Assembly (NCBI RefSeq): GCF_016055185.1
Contig: NZ_JAECVR010000027.1
Coordinates: 1 to 38,927, forward strand
DNA length: 38,927 nucleotides
Reading direction: 5' to 3'
From: Paenactinomyces guangxiensis
GTDB taxonomy: Bacteria > Bacillota > Bacilli > Thermoactinomycetales > Thermoactinomycetaceae
Shown here: positions 7,618 to 14,508 of the stretch, piece by piece
Numbering within the stretch: position 1 is the first letter of the stretch
How the letters are laid out: each line of letters opens with the position of its first letter
The notes under the pieces: model-generated
What the model saw: only the letters and a program-made list of their open reading frames with translations
Told to the model about the DNA's origin: nothing
The model's database searches: none
Made by a program: the position numbers and the translations under genes

Positions 7618-8397
7618 TTGAGAGTTGACGGTCGTACATACGATGAACTAAGAAAAGTGGAGATTTTACGCGATTATATTAAGACCGCTGAAGGTTCTGT
7701 CTACATAATGGTTGGCGATACCCGGGTGATCTGCACTGCTACCGTCGAAGAAAGAGTTCCGCCTTTCCTTCGCAATTCAGGCAAAGGATGGATTACCGCT
7801 GAATATTCAATGTTGCCACGCGCCACGCAGACCAGAACGATTCGGGAAGCGAGCAAGGGGAAATTGAGCGGGCGGACAATGGAAATTCAACGGTTGATCG
7901 GCCGGGCATTGCGATCTGTTGTTGATCTGAAAGCATTGGGAGAACGCACATTATGGTTGGACTGCGATGTGATCCAGGCAGACGGCGGAACGAGAACCGC
8001 TTCGATCACAGGAGCGTTTGTGGCTCTGGTTGATGCACTTGTACCGATGGTTAAAAACGGGACGCTCCCATTTCTCCCCATTAAAGATTTTCTCGCAGCA
8101 ACGAGTGTGGGAATCATCGGCGACAATGCGTGTCTGGACTTATGTTATGAAGAAGACTCCAGTGCCATTGTCGACATGAACGTGGTGATGACCGGTTCCG
8201 GCAAATATGTGGAGATTCAGGGAACAGGGGAAGAGTCCCCGTTTAGTCCCGAACAATTTAATGAATTATTATCTCTCAGCAGACAGGGAATCGAACAACT
8301 GATCCGCATCCAAAAAGAGGTATTAGGAGAAAATGCGGAATTTGTGGGGAAAACAAATTCCGCATTATCAAAAAAAGAATCGACAGCCCATGAATAA
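7618..8397 (+). CDS. rph: Ribonuclease PH
   Basis: Phosphate-dependent 3'-to-5' exoribonuclease that trims tRNA 3' ends. The 259 residues show the complete family pattern: [16 protein letters not shown] at the start, [16 protein letters not shown] with the conserved Arg-rich stretch, [12 protein letters not shown], the [20 protein letters not shown] phosphate-binding region and [21 protein letters not shown] chose the TTG at 7618 because AGGAGGG sits 8 nt before it. The in-frame ATG at 7591 falls only 7 nt behind the -10 and lacks a site. A perfect 14-bp inverted repeat lies within its last codons (8332-8366). It precedes rdgB/ysnA, as in B. subtilis. Confidence 0.95.
   Translation: MRVDGRTYDELRKVEILRDYIKTAEGSVYIMVGDTRVICTATVEERVPPFLRNSGKGWITAEYSMLPRATQTRTIREASKGKLSGRTMEIQRLIGRALRSVVDLKALGERTLWLDCDVIQADGGTRTASITGAFVALVDALVPMVKNGTLPFLPIKDFLAATSVGIIGDNACLDLCYEEDSSAIVDMNVVMTGSGKYVEIQGTGEESPFSPEQFNELLSLSRQGIEQLIRIQKEVLGENAEFVGKTNSALSKKESTAHE
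8332..8366 (+). repeat. Perfect 14-bp inverted repeat within the 3' end of rph
   Basis: AATGCGGAATTTGT (8332-8345) and its exact complement (8353-8366) enclose a 7-nt loop. It lies in the coding sequence for the C-terminal tail of RNase PH, and an A-rich run follows. A second small hairpin (GCCCATGA/TCATGGGC) covers the stop codon region near 8386-8410. Confidence 0.8.
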
Positions 8398-8445
8398 AAT
8401 CTCATGGGCCCCTCTGATCATCAAGATAGAAGGAGCATCTTAGTC

Positions 8446-9075
8446 ATGAAGGTATGGCCTTTTCCGTATATCATTATTGCAACGGGGAACAAGAACAAGT
8501 TACGGCAGTTTGCCGATTTATTTGCACGGGATTTGCATCTGGATGCGAAAGGCTTAAGTGATTTTAGCGGTCTTCCTGAAATTGTGGAAGATCAGGACAC
8601 GTTTGAAGGAAATGCACGTAAAAAAGCCGAAACCATCTCCAATGCTCTGCAAGCACCAGTGATTTCCGATGACTCCGGCTTAGTTGTTCCCGCATTAGAT
8701 GGGGAACCGGGGGTTTATTCCGCCCGCTATGCCGGACCGGATGCCAATGACGAGCGAAATAACCGGAAGTTGCTCAAAAAGATACGTTTTGTCCCTGAAC
8801 AACATCGACAGGGAATATACGTCTGTGCGATGGCTCTGGCTGTCCCGGGAGAGGAAACGCAACTGGTTCGCGGGGAATGTACAGGGATCATTATTGAGGA
8901 GCCCCGCGGGGATGAAGGGTTTGGTTACGATCCGATTTTCTATTTGCCTTCGGAGCAGAAGACGATGGCCGAGTTACCGGCTGAAAGAAAGTACCAAATC
9001 AGCCATCGCGCCAAGGCAACGGAAAAATTGACGGCTCTTTTAAAGAGTAAATATATATTTACACCTCAATCATAA
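8446..9075 (+). CDS. rdgB: XTP/dITP diphosphatase (RdgB/YsnA, HAM1 family)
   Basis: Hydrolyses non-canonical purine nucleoside triphosphates (dITP, XTP) to monophosphates and so keeps them out of DNA and RNA; cytoplasmic. The 209 residues show all family motifs: IIATGNKNKLRQF at the N-terminus, DTFEGNARKKA, the metal-binding SDDSGL, GEPGVYSARYAG, GFGYDPIFYLP and the C-terminal SHRAKA. I chose the ATG at 8446 (AGAAGGAG upstream); an in-frame ATG at 8404 has no site and lies in the hairpin after rph. It is the ysnA counterpart, between rph and the phosphoesterase. Confidence 0.95.
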   Translation: MKVWPFPYIIIATGNKNKLRQFADLFARDLHLDAKGLSDFSGLPEIVEDQDTFEGNARKKAETISNALQAPVISDDSGLVVPALDGEPGVYSARYAGPDANDERNNRKLLKKIRFVPEQHRQGIYVCAMALAVPGEETQLVRGECTGIIIEEPRGDEGFGYDPIFYLPSEQKTMAELPAERKYQISHRAKATEKLTALLKSKYIFTPQS

Positions 9076-9092
9076 TCGGGGGTGAGAATGAG

Positions 9093-9593
9093 ATGAAAGT
9101 ATTGATTGTCAGCGACTCGCACGGCAAAGGAAAATTACTTCAACAAATCGTAAAGCGCGTCTCCGTAGATCATGTGATTCACTGCGGTGACTTTTGTACA
9201 GACCGGAAAGAATTGCCGAAGGTTTCACTCACTGTGGTAAGAGGAAATTGTGATTGGGAACGAGTTCCTGAGGAGCAAATCTGGGAAAGGGGAGGCCTGC
9301 GTTTCTTTGTGACCCACGGCCATAAACACCGTGTGAAAACAACACCGCTCCCGATTCGCTATCGGGCGGAGGAATTAGGAGCAAAAGTTGCCTGTTTTGG
9401 CCACTCTCACTTTCCATTTTGCGAACAAGTGGGGAACGTCTTGTTAATCAATCCCGGCAGCATTTCTTACCCCAGAGGGTTCAATTATCCCACTTATGCT
9501 TGCCTAGAGCTCGTTGAGGGCAAGATAAGTGTAACTTATTATAAGACGGATGGCCAAAAAATCCTTGAACGGGGCGGAACATTTTCAATCTAG
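9093..9593 (+). CDS. YfcE/MJ0936-type metallophosphoesterase (YsnB-like)
   Basis: A 166-residue calcineurin-like phosphoesterase with the full set of metal-binding motifs: DSHG near residue 8, HCGDF near 30, RGNCD (GN[HD]-type) near 50, THGH near 75 and GHSH near 102. Members hydrolyse phosphodiesters in vitro; the physiological substrate is unsettled. The gene follows rdgB by 17 nt behind a GGGGGTGAG site and is probably cotranscribed with it. The position matches ysnB of B. subtilis. The tRNA-Arg promoter begins about 45 nt downstream. Confidence 0.9.
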   Translation: MKVLIVSDSHGKGKLLQQIVKRVSVDHVIHCGDFCTDRKELPKVSLTVVRGNCDWERVPEEQIWERGGLRFFVTHGHKHRVKTTPLPIRYRAEELGAKVACFGHSHFPFCEQVGNVLLINPGSISYPRGFNYPTYACLELVEGKISVTYYKTDGQKILERGGTFSI

Positions 9594-9638
9594 GGAATGA
9601 TCCGTTCCCGAAAAATCAAATTTGGATAGAAAAGCCTA

Positions 9639-9668
9639 TTGACTTATTAAGCCTGTCTGGTATATGAT
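9639..9668 (+). promoter_or_regulatory. Promoter of the split tRNA-Arg
   Basis: TTGACT (9639-9644), an 18-nt spacer and TATGAT (9663-9668), about 24 nt upstream of the mature tRNA 5' end. Confidence 0.75.
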
Positions 9669-9726
9669 TATCTTGTCACTTTTAAACCCGAGTCCCAGTA
9701 GCTCAGCTGGATAGAGCAACGGCCTT

Positions 9727-10351
9727 CAATTAGGAGCCTTTATAGGAAAACAGAAACCTATAAAGTGGACGGCACTATATCGGTGAAGCCTTAACAGGTC
9801 ATGCTGATGGTAACACCGAGGAAACTTACGATCTCCTTCAGAGGTGGCAGGATAAAACACCATACAAAGTCTAAAGGAGATTTAGGAGTTTTGAAGGCTC
9901 AAGTTGATTTGTATCAAAAAGGTTATAAGATACTTTATCCCCAAACTGAACATGCTCCCTTTGATCTGGTTATTTATAAAGATAACCAATTTAAAAGGGT
10001 CCAGGTTAAGTATAGGGAACTTAACCTACATGGGGTACTGGAAGTAAGATTTAGATCATCATATTGTAATAGTCATGACGTGGTAATGAAAGATACAATC
10101 AAGCATGAAATTGATGTTTATTGTGTCTATTGTCCGCAAACTGATGAATGTTATTACTTTGATCCTATAACCTTTAACAAGTCGATCAGCTTGAGGGTAG
10201 AAACTCCAAAGAATAATCAGATGCAAAATGTGAAATTTGCTCGTGATTATCGTGAGATTCCGTAGAGACTATACGTGCCGCACCTGAAATGGTGAAGATA
10301 TAGTCCAGACCACAAACAACGTTTCTTGGTGGCGAAAGCCATAGTGGTATG
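9727..10351 (+). other. Group I self-splicing intron (625 nt) in tRNA-Arg
   Basis: The core can be folded by eye. In P1 the exon CUU pairs with GAG (9734-9736), with the splice-site U9726 opposite G9734; G9721-G9722 pair with C9737-C9738. P2 is TTTATAGG (9739-9746) with CCTATAAA (9757-9764). P3 is CGGCAC (9770-9775) with GTGCCG (10275-10280). TCGGTG and CACCGA are probable P4/P5 arms. P6 is formed by TACG+ATCTC with GAGAT+CGTA. P7 is GACTATA (10267-10273) with TATAGTC (10299-10305). P8 is CACC/GGTG, and P9 is ACCAC/GTGGT with an inner GAAA-capped TGGC/GCCA hairpin. P10 is TTAG (9730-9733) with the 3' exon CTAA. The last intron base is G10351. Confidence 0.93.
9801..10265 (+). CDS. Intron-encoded PD-(D/E)XK homing endonuclease (I-Ssp6803I type)
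   Basis: Predicted to cut intron-less tRNA-Arg alleles so that the intron is copied into them. The protein resembles the PD-(D/E)XK group I intron endonucleases typified by I-Ssp6803I, known from a cyanobacterial tRNA-fMet intron. Visible landmarks are TKSKGDLGVLKAQ, the catalytic core HAPFDLVIYKDNQFKRVQVKYR (Asp, then Gln-x-Lys), EIDVYCVYCPQTDECYYFDP and SISLRVETPKNNQ. The gene sits in the P6 loop, and its TAG stop (10263-10265) touches the 5' strand of P7. The start is uncertain. ATG 9801 or 9807 overlap core helices, whereas the best ribosome site, AGAGGTGG (9840-9847), precedes an in-frame ATA (9852) where the conserved part begins. Confidence 0.88.
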   Translation: MLMVTPRKLTISFRGGRIKHHTKSKGDLGVLKAQVDLYQKGYKILYPQTEHAPFDLVIYKDNQFKRVQVKYRELNLHGVLEVRFRSSYCNSHDVVMKDTIKHEIDVYCVYCPQTDECYYFDPITFNKSISLRVETPKNNQMQNVKFARDYREIP

Positions 10352-10401
10352 CTAAGCCGTCGGTCGGGAGTTCGAATCTCTCCTGGGACACCATATGAAT
10401 G

Positions 10402-10434
10402 AAAAACCAACGTTTATCATACGTTGGTTTTTTT
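10402..10434 (+). terminator. Rho-independent terminator of tRNA-Arg
   Basis: AAAACCAACGT pairs with ACGTTGGTTTT around a 7-nt loop and is followed by further T. Confidence 0.85.
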
Positions 10435-10502
10435 ATGTATTTTAGTAGAGTGACTTATGCGATTAGAAGCAGGGTTCTGTGAAATATAAAATATATTAAT
10501 AT

Positions 10503-10531
10503 TTGATTTACAAAATAGATCGGAATATAAT
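10503..10531 (+). promoter_or_regulatory. Sigma-A promoter of the first chitinase
   Basis: TTGATT (10503-10508), a 17-nt spacer and consensus TATAAT (10526-10531), about 85 nt upstream of the start. No operator repeat is evident. Confidence 0.7.
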
Positions 10532-10615
10532 TAATAATGTAAGAACATCAGGTTGTCTATACCATTTCAAATCTGCCAAAGTTTTCTCATCAAATTAATT
10601 TAGGGGTGATTCAGC

Positions 10616-12211
10616 TTGATTTCTTTTTCTCCTTTGCCGCCCCGTTGTCCGCCCGTCAAAAGGTCACTGTCGAAGAAGGCGTTTACCATTGCTGTCATCC
10701 TTGCGCTTCTGATCAGCATCATGCCGGCAGGAACTTTCGCTGCCAGCGCATGGGCGCCCAACGTTTCCTATACTCAGGGCGATCTGGTCACATACGGGGG
10801 AAGTACGTATAAGTGTCTTCAATCACACACTTCCCTCCTCGGCTGGGAACCCCCAAACGCCCCTGCTTTATGGTCATTGCAATCTCCGGGAGGAGGCGGG
10901 GAAGAGGATACGCAGCCTCCGAGTGCCCCGACCAACTTGACTGCACCTGTGAAAACGGATACAAGCGTCAGTCTGTCCTGGACAGCTTCAACTGACAATG
11001 TTGGTGTAAGCGGATACAACATTTACAAAGGTTCCGAACTGGCAGGAACGGCAACAGGTACTTCGTTTACGGTTACAGGTTTAGTTCCAAACACCTTGTA
11101 TACCTTTACAGTAAAGGCGAAAGACGCAGCAGGAAATGTATCGGCAGCAAGCAATGCAGTGACGGTAACCACCAATCCCTCATCCGGTGGAGGGGGCGGC
11201 GGTGAAGGGAAAAAGCTTATAGTCGGTTACTGGCATAATTTTGATAATGGTTCGGGTTTTATCAAACTAAGGGACGTTTCTACCAAATTTGATGTGATCA
11301 ATGTTGCTTTTGCCGAGCCGGTTGGTGGTTCTACGACTGGAACGATCGGTTTTACCCCGTACAATTATACTGATGCAGAGTTTAAAGCCGATGTCGCCTA
11401 TCTTCAGAGCCTGGGTAAGAAGGTAGTTATCTCGATTGGTGGTGCCAATGGCCAGGTTCAGCTGGCAACCCCTGCTGCGAGAGACAATTTCGTCAGATCG
11501 ATGACTGACATTATTGAAAAGTACGGGTTTGACGGGATTGATATTGACTTTGAAGGACATTCTCTCTATCTCAATCCGGGGGATACAGATATAAATAATC
11601 CTACCACTCCGGTGATTGCGAACTTAATTGCAGCGATCCGAACGATTAAATACCACTTCGGGGATCAATTTATATTGACGATGGCTCCGGAAACATTTTT
11701 TGTACAAGTGGGTTACAGTTATTACGGAGGAAACGGCAATGGCGTGGACAATCGGGCCGGTGCATATCTGCCGGTGATTCATAAGCTGAGGGACATTCTT
11801 TCCTGGCTTCAGGTACAACATTATAATTCGGGACCCGTGACTGCTCTTGACAATGAGTACTACAACATGGGGAACGCCGATTTCCACGTAGCGATGGCCG
11901 ATATGGTGTTACAAGGTTTTCCTGTTGCCCGCAATGCAAATAACTTTTTCCCGGCATTAAGGCAGGATCAGGTTCTGATTGGCTTGCCCGCCAGCGTAAA
12001 TGCCGGCAATGGGTACACATCTACCTCCGAAGTACAGAAAGCGTTGGATTACTTAGTCACAGGAAAGTCCTTCGGTGGAAGATATCAGCTTAGAAACCCT
12101 TCCGGGTATCCGGGCTTTAAAGGATTAATGACCTGGTCGATTAACTGGGACGCTTTTAACCATTTTGAGTTCTCAAATAGTCATCGTTCATACCTCGACA
12201 GTCTCCAATAG
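10616..12211 (+). CDS. Secreted chitinase 1 (ChBD-FN3-GH18)
   Basis: An extracellular chitinase of 531 residues. Domains in order: a Sec signal peptide with basic N-region and cleavage near residue 43 (AGTFAA/SAW); a chitin-binding module of the CBM5/12 type (about 44-90, aromatic residues in AWAPN, TYKCLQSHTS, GWEPP, LWSL); a Gly/Glu linker; a fibronectin type III domain (about 97-188); a poly-Gly linker; and a GH18 barrel (about 200-531). The GH18 motif DGIDIDFE puts the catalytic acid at Glu313, with Asp309 and Asp311. MTWSINWD is the last barrel strand. This layout is like ChiD of Bacillus circulans. TTG at 10616 is the start, behind AGGGGTGAT. It is the first copy of a tandem pair. Confidence 0.93.
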   Translation: MISFSPLPPRCPPVKRSLSKKAFTIAVILALLISIMPAGTFAASAWAPNVSYTQGDLVTYGGSTYKCLQSHTSLLGWEPPNAPALWSLQSPGGGGEEDTQPPSAPTNLTAPVKTDTSVSLSWTASTDNVGVSGYNIYKGSELAGTATGTSFTVTGLVPNTLYTFTVKAKDAAGNVSAASNAVTVTTNPSSGGGGGGEGKKLIVGYWHNFDNGSGFIKLRDVSTKFDVINVAFAEPVGGSTTGTIGFTPYNYTDAEFKADVAYLQSLGKKVVISIGGANGQVQLATPAARDNFVRSMTDIIEKYGFDGIDIDFEGHSLYLNPGDTDINNPTTPVIANLIAAIRTIKYHFGDQFILTMAPETFFVQVGYSYYGGNGNGVDNRAGAYLPVIHKLRDILSWLQVQHYNSGPVTALDNEYYNMGNADFHVAMADMVLQGFPVARNANNFFPALRQDQVLIGLPASVNAGNGYTSTSEVQKALDYLVTGKSFGGRYQLRNPSGYPGFKGLMTWSINWDAFNHFEFSNSHRSYLDSLQ

Positions 12212-12359
12212 AACCGCTTTACTCATTGGGATCTGATTTAAAGGCTCTGATGAAAAGGTTCATCGAATGAAGTGACCGGGAATGTAGAAGTTGTTTCTGT
12301 ATTTTAAGAAGTTGATGGCATGTTTTGCAAGCAGTTATCTGATAAGACAGACTAGATTT

Positions 12360-12365
12360 TATAAT
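12360..12365 (+). promoter_or_regulatory. Possible -10 of the second chitinase
   Basis: A consensus TATAAT about 70 nt upstream of the start codon. The best -35 (TTATCT) is 19 nt away, so the promoter call is weak. No terminator is visible between the two chitinase genes. Confidence 0.35.
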
Positions 12366-12436
12366 ACGATATTTTTCAACAAAGCGGAAGAACCAGATCA
12401 ACTGCATTAACCAATTCATGATGGGAAGTGAAAAAT

Positions 12437-13999
12437 ATGTGGGTGACAAGGACAAGCTTTACAAAAAGATCTTTATCTAAAAACGCGTTTGCCATTGTTG
12501 TTATCGTGGCCCTTCTGGCCAGTCTTATTCCCGCAGGGGCTTTTGCTGCTGGCGCGTGGGAGCCTAATGTTGCTTATGCTGAGGGAGATATAGTCACATA
12601 TGCGGGAAGTACGTATAAGTGCCTTCAATCACACACTTCTCTCCCTGGATGGGAGCCTCCGAATGTTCCGGCTTTATGGTCATTGCAATCTCCGGGGGGA
12701 GGTGGAGAAGAGGATACCCAGCCCCCGAGTGCCCCGGCCAACTTAACTGCACCTGTGAAAACGGATACAAGCGTCAGCCTGTCCTGGACAGCTTCAACTG
12801 ACAATGTTGGTGTAAGCGGATACAACATTTACAAAGGTTCCGAACTGGCAGGAACGGCAACAGGCACTTCGTTTACGGTTACCGGTTTAACTCCAAACAC
12901 CTTGTATGCCTTTACAGTAAAGGCGAAAGATGCAGCAGGAAATGTATCAGCAGCAAGCAATGAAGTGACGGTAACCACCAACCCTTCTGCAGGAGGTGGC
13001 GGGGGGAATGGGAATAAACTACTTATCGGTTACTGGCATAACTTTGACAATGGGTCTGCAAACATTCGTCTTCGGGATGTTTCCGCCAAATTTGATGTCA
13101 TAAACGTTGCCTTTGCCGAGCCGACTGGGAGAGCGCCGGGGGAAGTCGGGTTTACACCGTATAATGCTACACCCGAAGAATTCAAATCAGATATCGCTTA
13201 TCTGAACAGCATCGGGAAAAAGGTGGTTATCTCGCTGGGGGGCGCCAACGGGCATCTTCAGCTGAACGATCACACATCAAAAGAAAACTTTATTAACTCC
13301 ATGTCGAATCTGATCCAAACATACGGCTTCAATGGTATTGACATTGATCTTGAAGGAGGTTCTTTATCATTAGCGGGCGGGGATACTGACTTCAGAAATC
13401 CGAAAACCCCGGCTATTGTAAACTTGATCTCAGCAGTCAGGACACTTTGTGACCGGTTTGGCTCCGATTTTGTATTGTCAATGGCTCCCGAAACAGCATA
13501 TGTTCAAGGGGGCTATACTGCATACGGTGGTCCTTGGGGTGCTTATCTGCCGGTAATCTACGGACTTCGGGACAAACTGACATATGTGCATGTCCAGCAC
13601 TACAATTCAGGGGCGATGACAGCTCTTGATGGTCGCAGTTATGCACAGGGAACGGCTGATTTTCAAGTTGCCATGGCGGAAATGTTATTGTACGGGTTTC
13701 CTGTCGCCAATAATACAAATAATCAGTTTCCGGCATTGAGAGAAGATCAGGTTGCAATCGGTCTTCCGTCAACACAATCAGCCGCACCCTCAGGAGGCTA
13801 TACTTCTCCGTCGGAGATCCAAAAAGCGTTGAATTATCTGGTAAAAGGAACCTCTTACGGTGGTGCTTACAAGCTCCGGAATCCGGGCGGATATGCAGGA
13901 TTTAGAGGTGTGATGACCTGGTCCATCAACTGGGATGCCGCTTCTGGTTACAATTTCTCCACAAATGTACGTAATGTACTTGATTCTTTAAGCCCGTAA
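12437..13999 (+). CDS. Secreted chitinase 2 (ChBD-FN3-GH18)
   Basis: A 520-residue paralogue of the preceding gene with the same layout: signal peptide (cleavage near AGAFAA), CBM5/12 chitin-binding module, FN3, Gly linker and GH18 domain. The ChBD-FN3 part is almost identical to chitinase 1, also at DNA level, whereas the GH18 domains differ at many positions. The active-site motif reads NGIDIDLE, with Glu306 as acid; the first motif Asp is Asn299, which is not one of the catalytic trio. ATG at 12437 follows GGGAAG; a GTG at 12428 is an alternative. A strong terminator follows at 14007-14043. The pair may act on different faces or lengths of the chitin chain, but this is inference. Confidence 0.93.
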   Translation: MWVTRTSFTKRSLSKNAFAIVVIVALLASLIPAGAFAAGAWEPNVAYAEGDIVTYAGSTYKCLQSHTSLPGWEPPNVPALWSLQSPGGGGEEDTQPPSAPANLTAPVKTDTSVSLSWTASTDNVGVSGYNIYKGSELAGTATGTSFTVTGLTPNTLYAFTVKAKDAAGNVSAASNEVTVTTNPSAGGGGGNGNKLLIGYWHNFDNGSANIRLRDVSAKFDVINVAFAEPTGRAPGEVGFTPYNATPEEFKSDIAYLNSIGKKVVISLGGANGHLQLNDHTSKENFINSMSNLIQTYGFNGIDIDLEGGSLSLAGGDTDFRNPKTPAIVNLISAVRTLCDRFGSDFVLSMAPETAYVQGGYTAYGGPWGAYLPVIYGLRDKLTYVHVQHYNSGAMTALDGRSYAQGTADFQVAMAEMLLYGFPVANNTNNQFPALREDQVAIGLPSTQSAAPSGGYTSPSEIQKALNYLVKGTSYGGAYKLRNPGGYAGFRGVMTWSINWDAASGYNFSTNVRNVLDSLSP

Positions 14000-14006
14000 C
14001 ATGAGT

Positions 14007-14043
14007 GCGGCAGAGAAATATTCTGCCGCCTCTTTTCTGTTTT
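14007..14043 (+). terminator. Rho-independent terminator of chitinase 2
   Basis: Perfect 8-bp stem GCGGCAGA/TCTGCCGC with a 7-nt loop, then CTCTTTTCTGTTTTTT. Confidence 0.85.
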
Positions 14044-14192
14044 TTAGTAAATATCCTTTTATGGTGTGCTGGTGAACAATAATGAACTTCCCATACTTAC
14101 GCTGTGTTCCATTTCTCCCATCACCTACGCTGATCGCTTAGTGGTGAGGGACTTCCAGTGCAAATCAGTTAAAAATATATCATTGAAAAAAC

Positions 14193-14368
14193 TTTACATC
14201 TAGAGTCAAGATATATTAGAATATATTAAGTTTAATAGAGATAATGTTTGGCAAGTTAGTGTCTTATACATAATGCATTGTTGCATCCCCGGTGATTCAC
14301 CTTTTACAACCATTCCGAATACGCTAAGGCGATTGGACTTTCGCTTAAACCCTCATGGGTTTTTTTGG
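14193..14368 (+). ncRNA. Candidate small RNA or terminated leader upstream of tig
   Basis: A promoter-like TTTACA-18 nt-TAGAAT (14193-14222) leads into about 130 nt without a reading frame. That stretch can form hairpins ATGCA/TGCAT and GGTGA/CACC and ends at an AAACCC-TCAT-GGGTTT stem with a seven-T run. The tig promoter lies only downstream (14403-14430), so this would be an independent transcript. I match it to no known RNA family. Confidence 0.3.
14347..14368 (+). terminator. Small hairpin terminator
   Basis: AAACCC and GGGTTT around TCAT, followed by further T. It lies upstream of the tig promoter. Confidence 0.6.
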
Positions 14369-14402
14369 CTTTATTGGCTGATTTCTTAAGAAATGTTGTT
14401 TA

Positions 14403-14430
14403 TTGCAATATGGTGTTCCTGTGTTATAAT
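14403..14430 (+). promoter_or_regulatory. Promoter of tig
   Basis: TTGCAA (14403-14408), a 16-nt spacer and TATAAT (14425-14430), with TGT directly before it (extended -10). The start codon lies about 80 nt further on. Confidence 0.75.
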
Positions 14431-14508
14431 GAAGAGGTTGCAATAGTTACGGCAATTTGATGGGCTGATCATTCCATATGATTAGAGTTTGCAGGAGGTA
14501 ACATATAG

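Larger units (their letters stand above)
9692..10393 (+). tRNA. tRNA-Arg(UCU), interrupted by a group I intron
   Basis: The exons 9692-9726 and 10352-10393 join into a standard 77-nt tRNA with encoded CCA. The acceptor stem GTCCCAG/CTGGGAC, D-stem GCTC/GAGC, anticodon stem ACGGC/GCCGT and T-stem GGGAG/CTCTC (one G-U) all pair. The joined anticodon loop CTTCTAA gives anticodon UCU, which reads AGA and AGG. The intron splits the anticodon after U34. The mature sequence strongly resembles the tRNA-Arg(UCU) of other Bacillales. The gene has its own promoter and a terminator at 10402-10434. If it is the only UCU tRNA, splicing is needed for AGA decoding. Confidence 0.95.
14044..14402. other. Long intergenic stretch with structured patches
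   Basis: No credible coding frame. Visible elements are a hairpin-forming patch around 14111-14155 (TCACC/GGTGA arms around GC/GC), reminiscent of a degenerate transposon end; a promoter-like pair TTTACA (14193-14198) and TAGAAT (14217-14222); two small palindromic hairpins near 14270-14305 (ATGCA/TGCAT and GGTGA/CACC); and a terminator at 14347-14368. The last three together could be a small untranslated transcript. Confidence 0.5.

Noticed and set aside
9801..10265. The endonuclease frame as an ordinary chromosomal gene beside a broken tRNA
   Set aside because: Flanking sequence pairs into a complete group I core, and the exons rejoin into a perfect tRNA, so the tRNA is split rather than dead and the frame belongs to the intron.
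10352..14500. Chitinase region as an integrative element using the tRNA-Arg 3' end as attachment site
   Set aside because: I searched downstream for a repeat of the tRNA 3' end and found none; there is no integrase gene.
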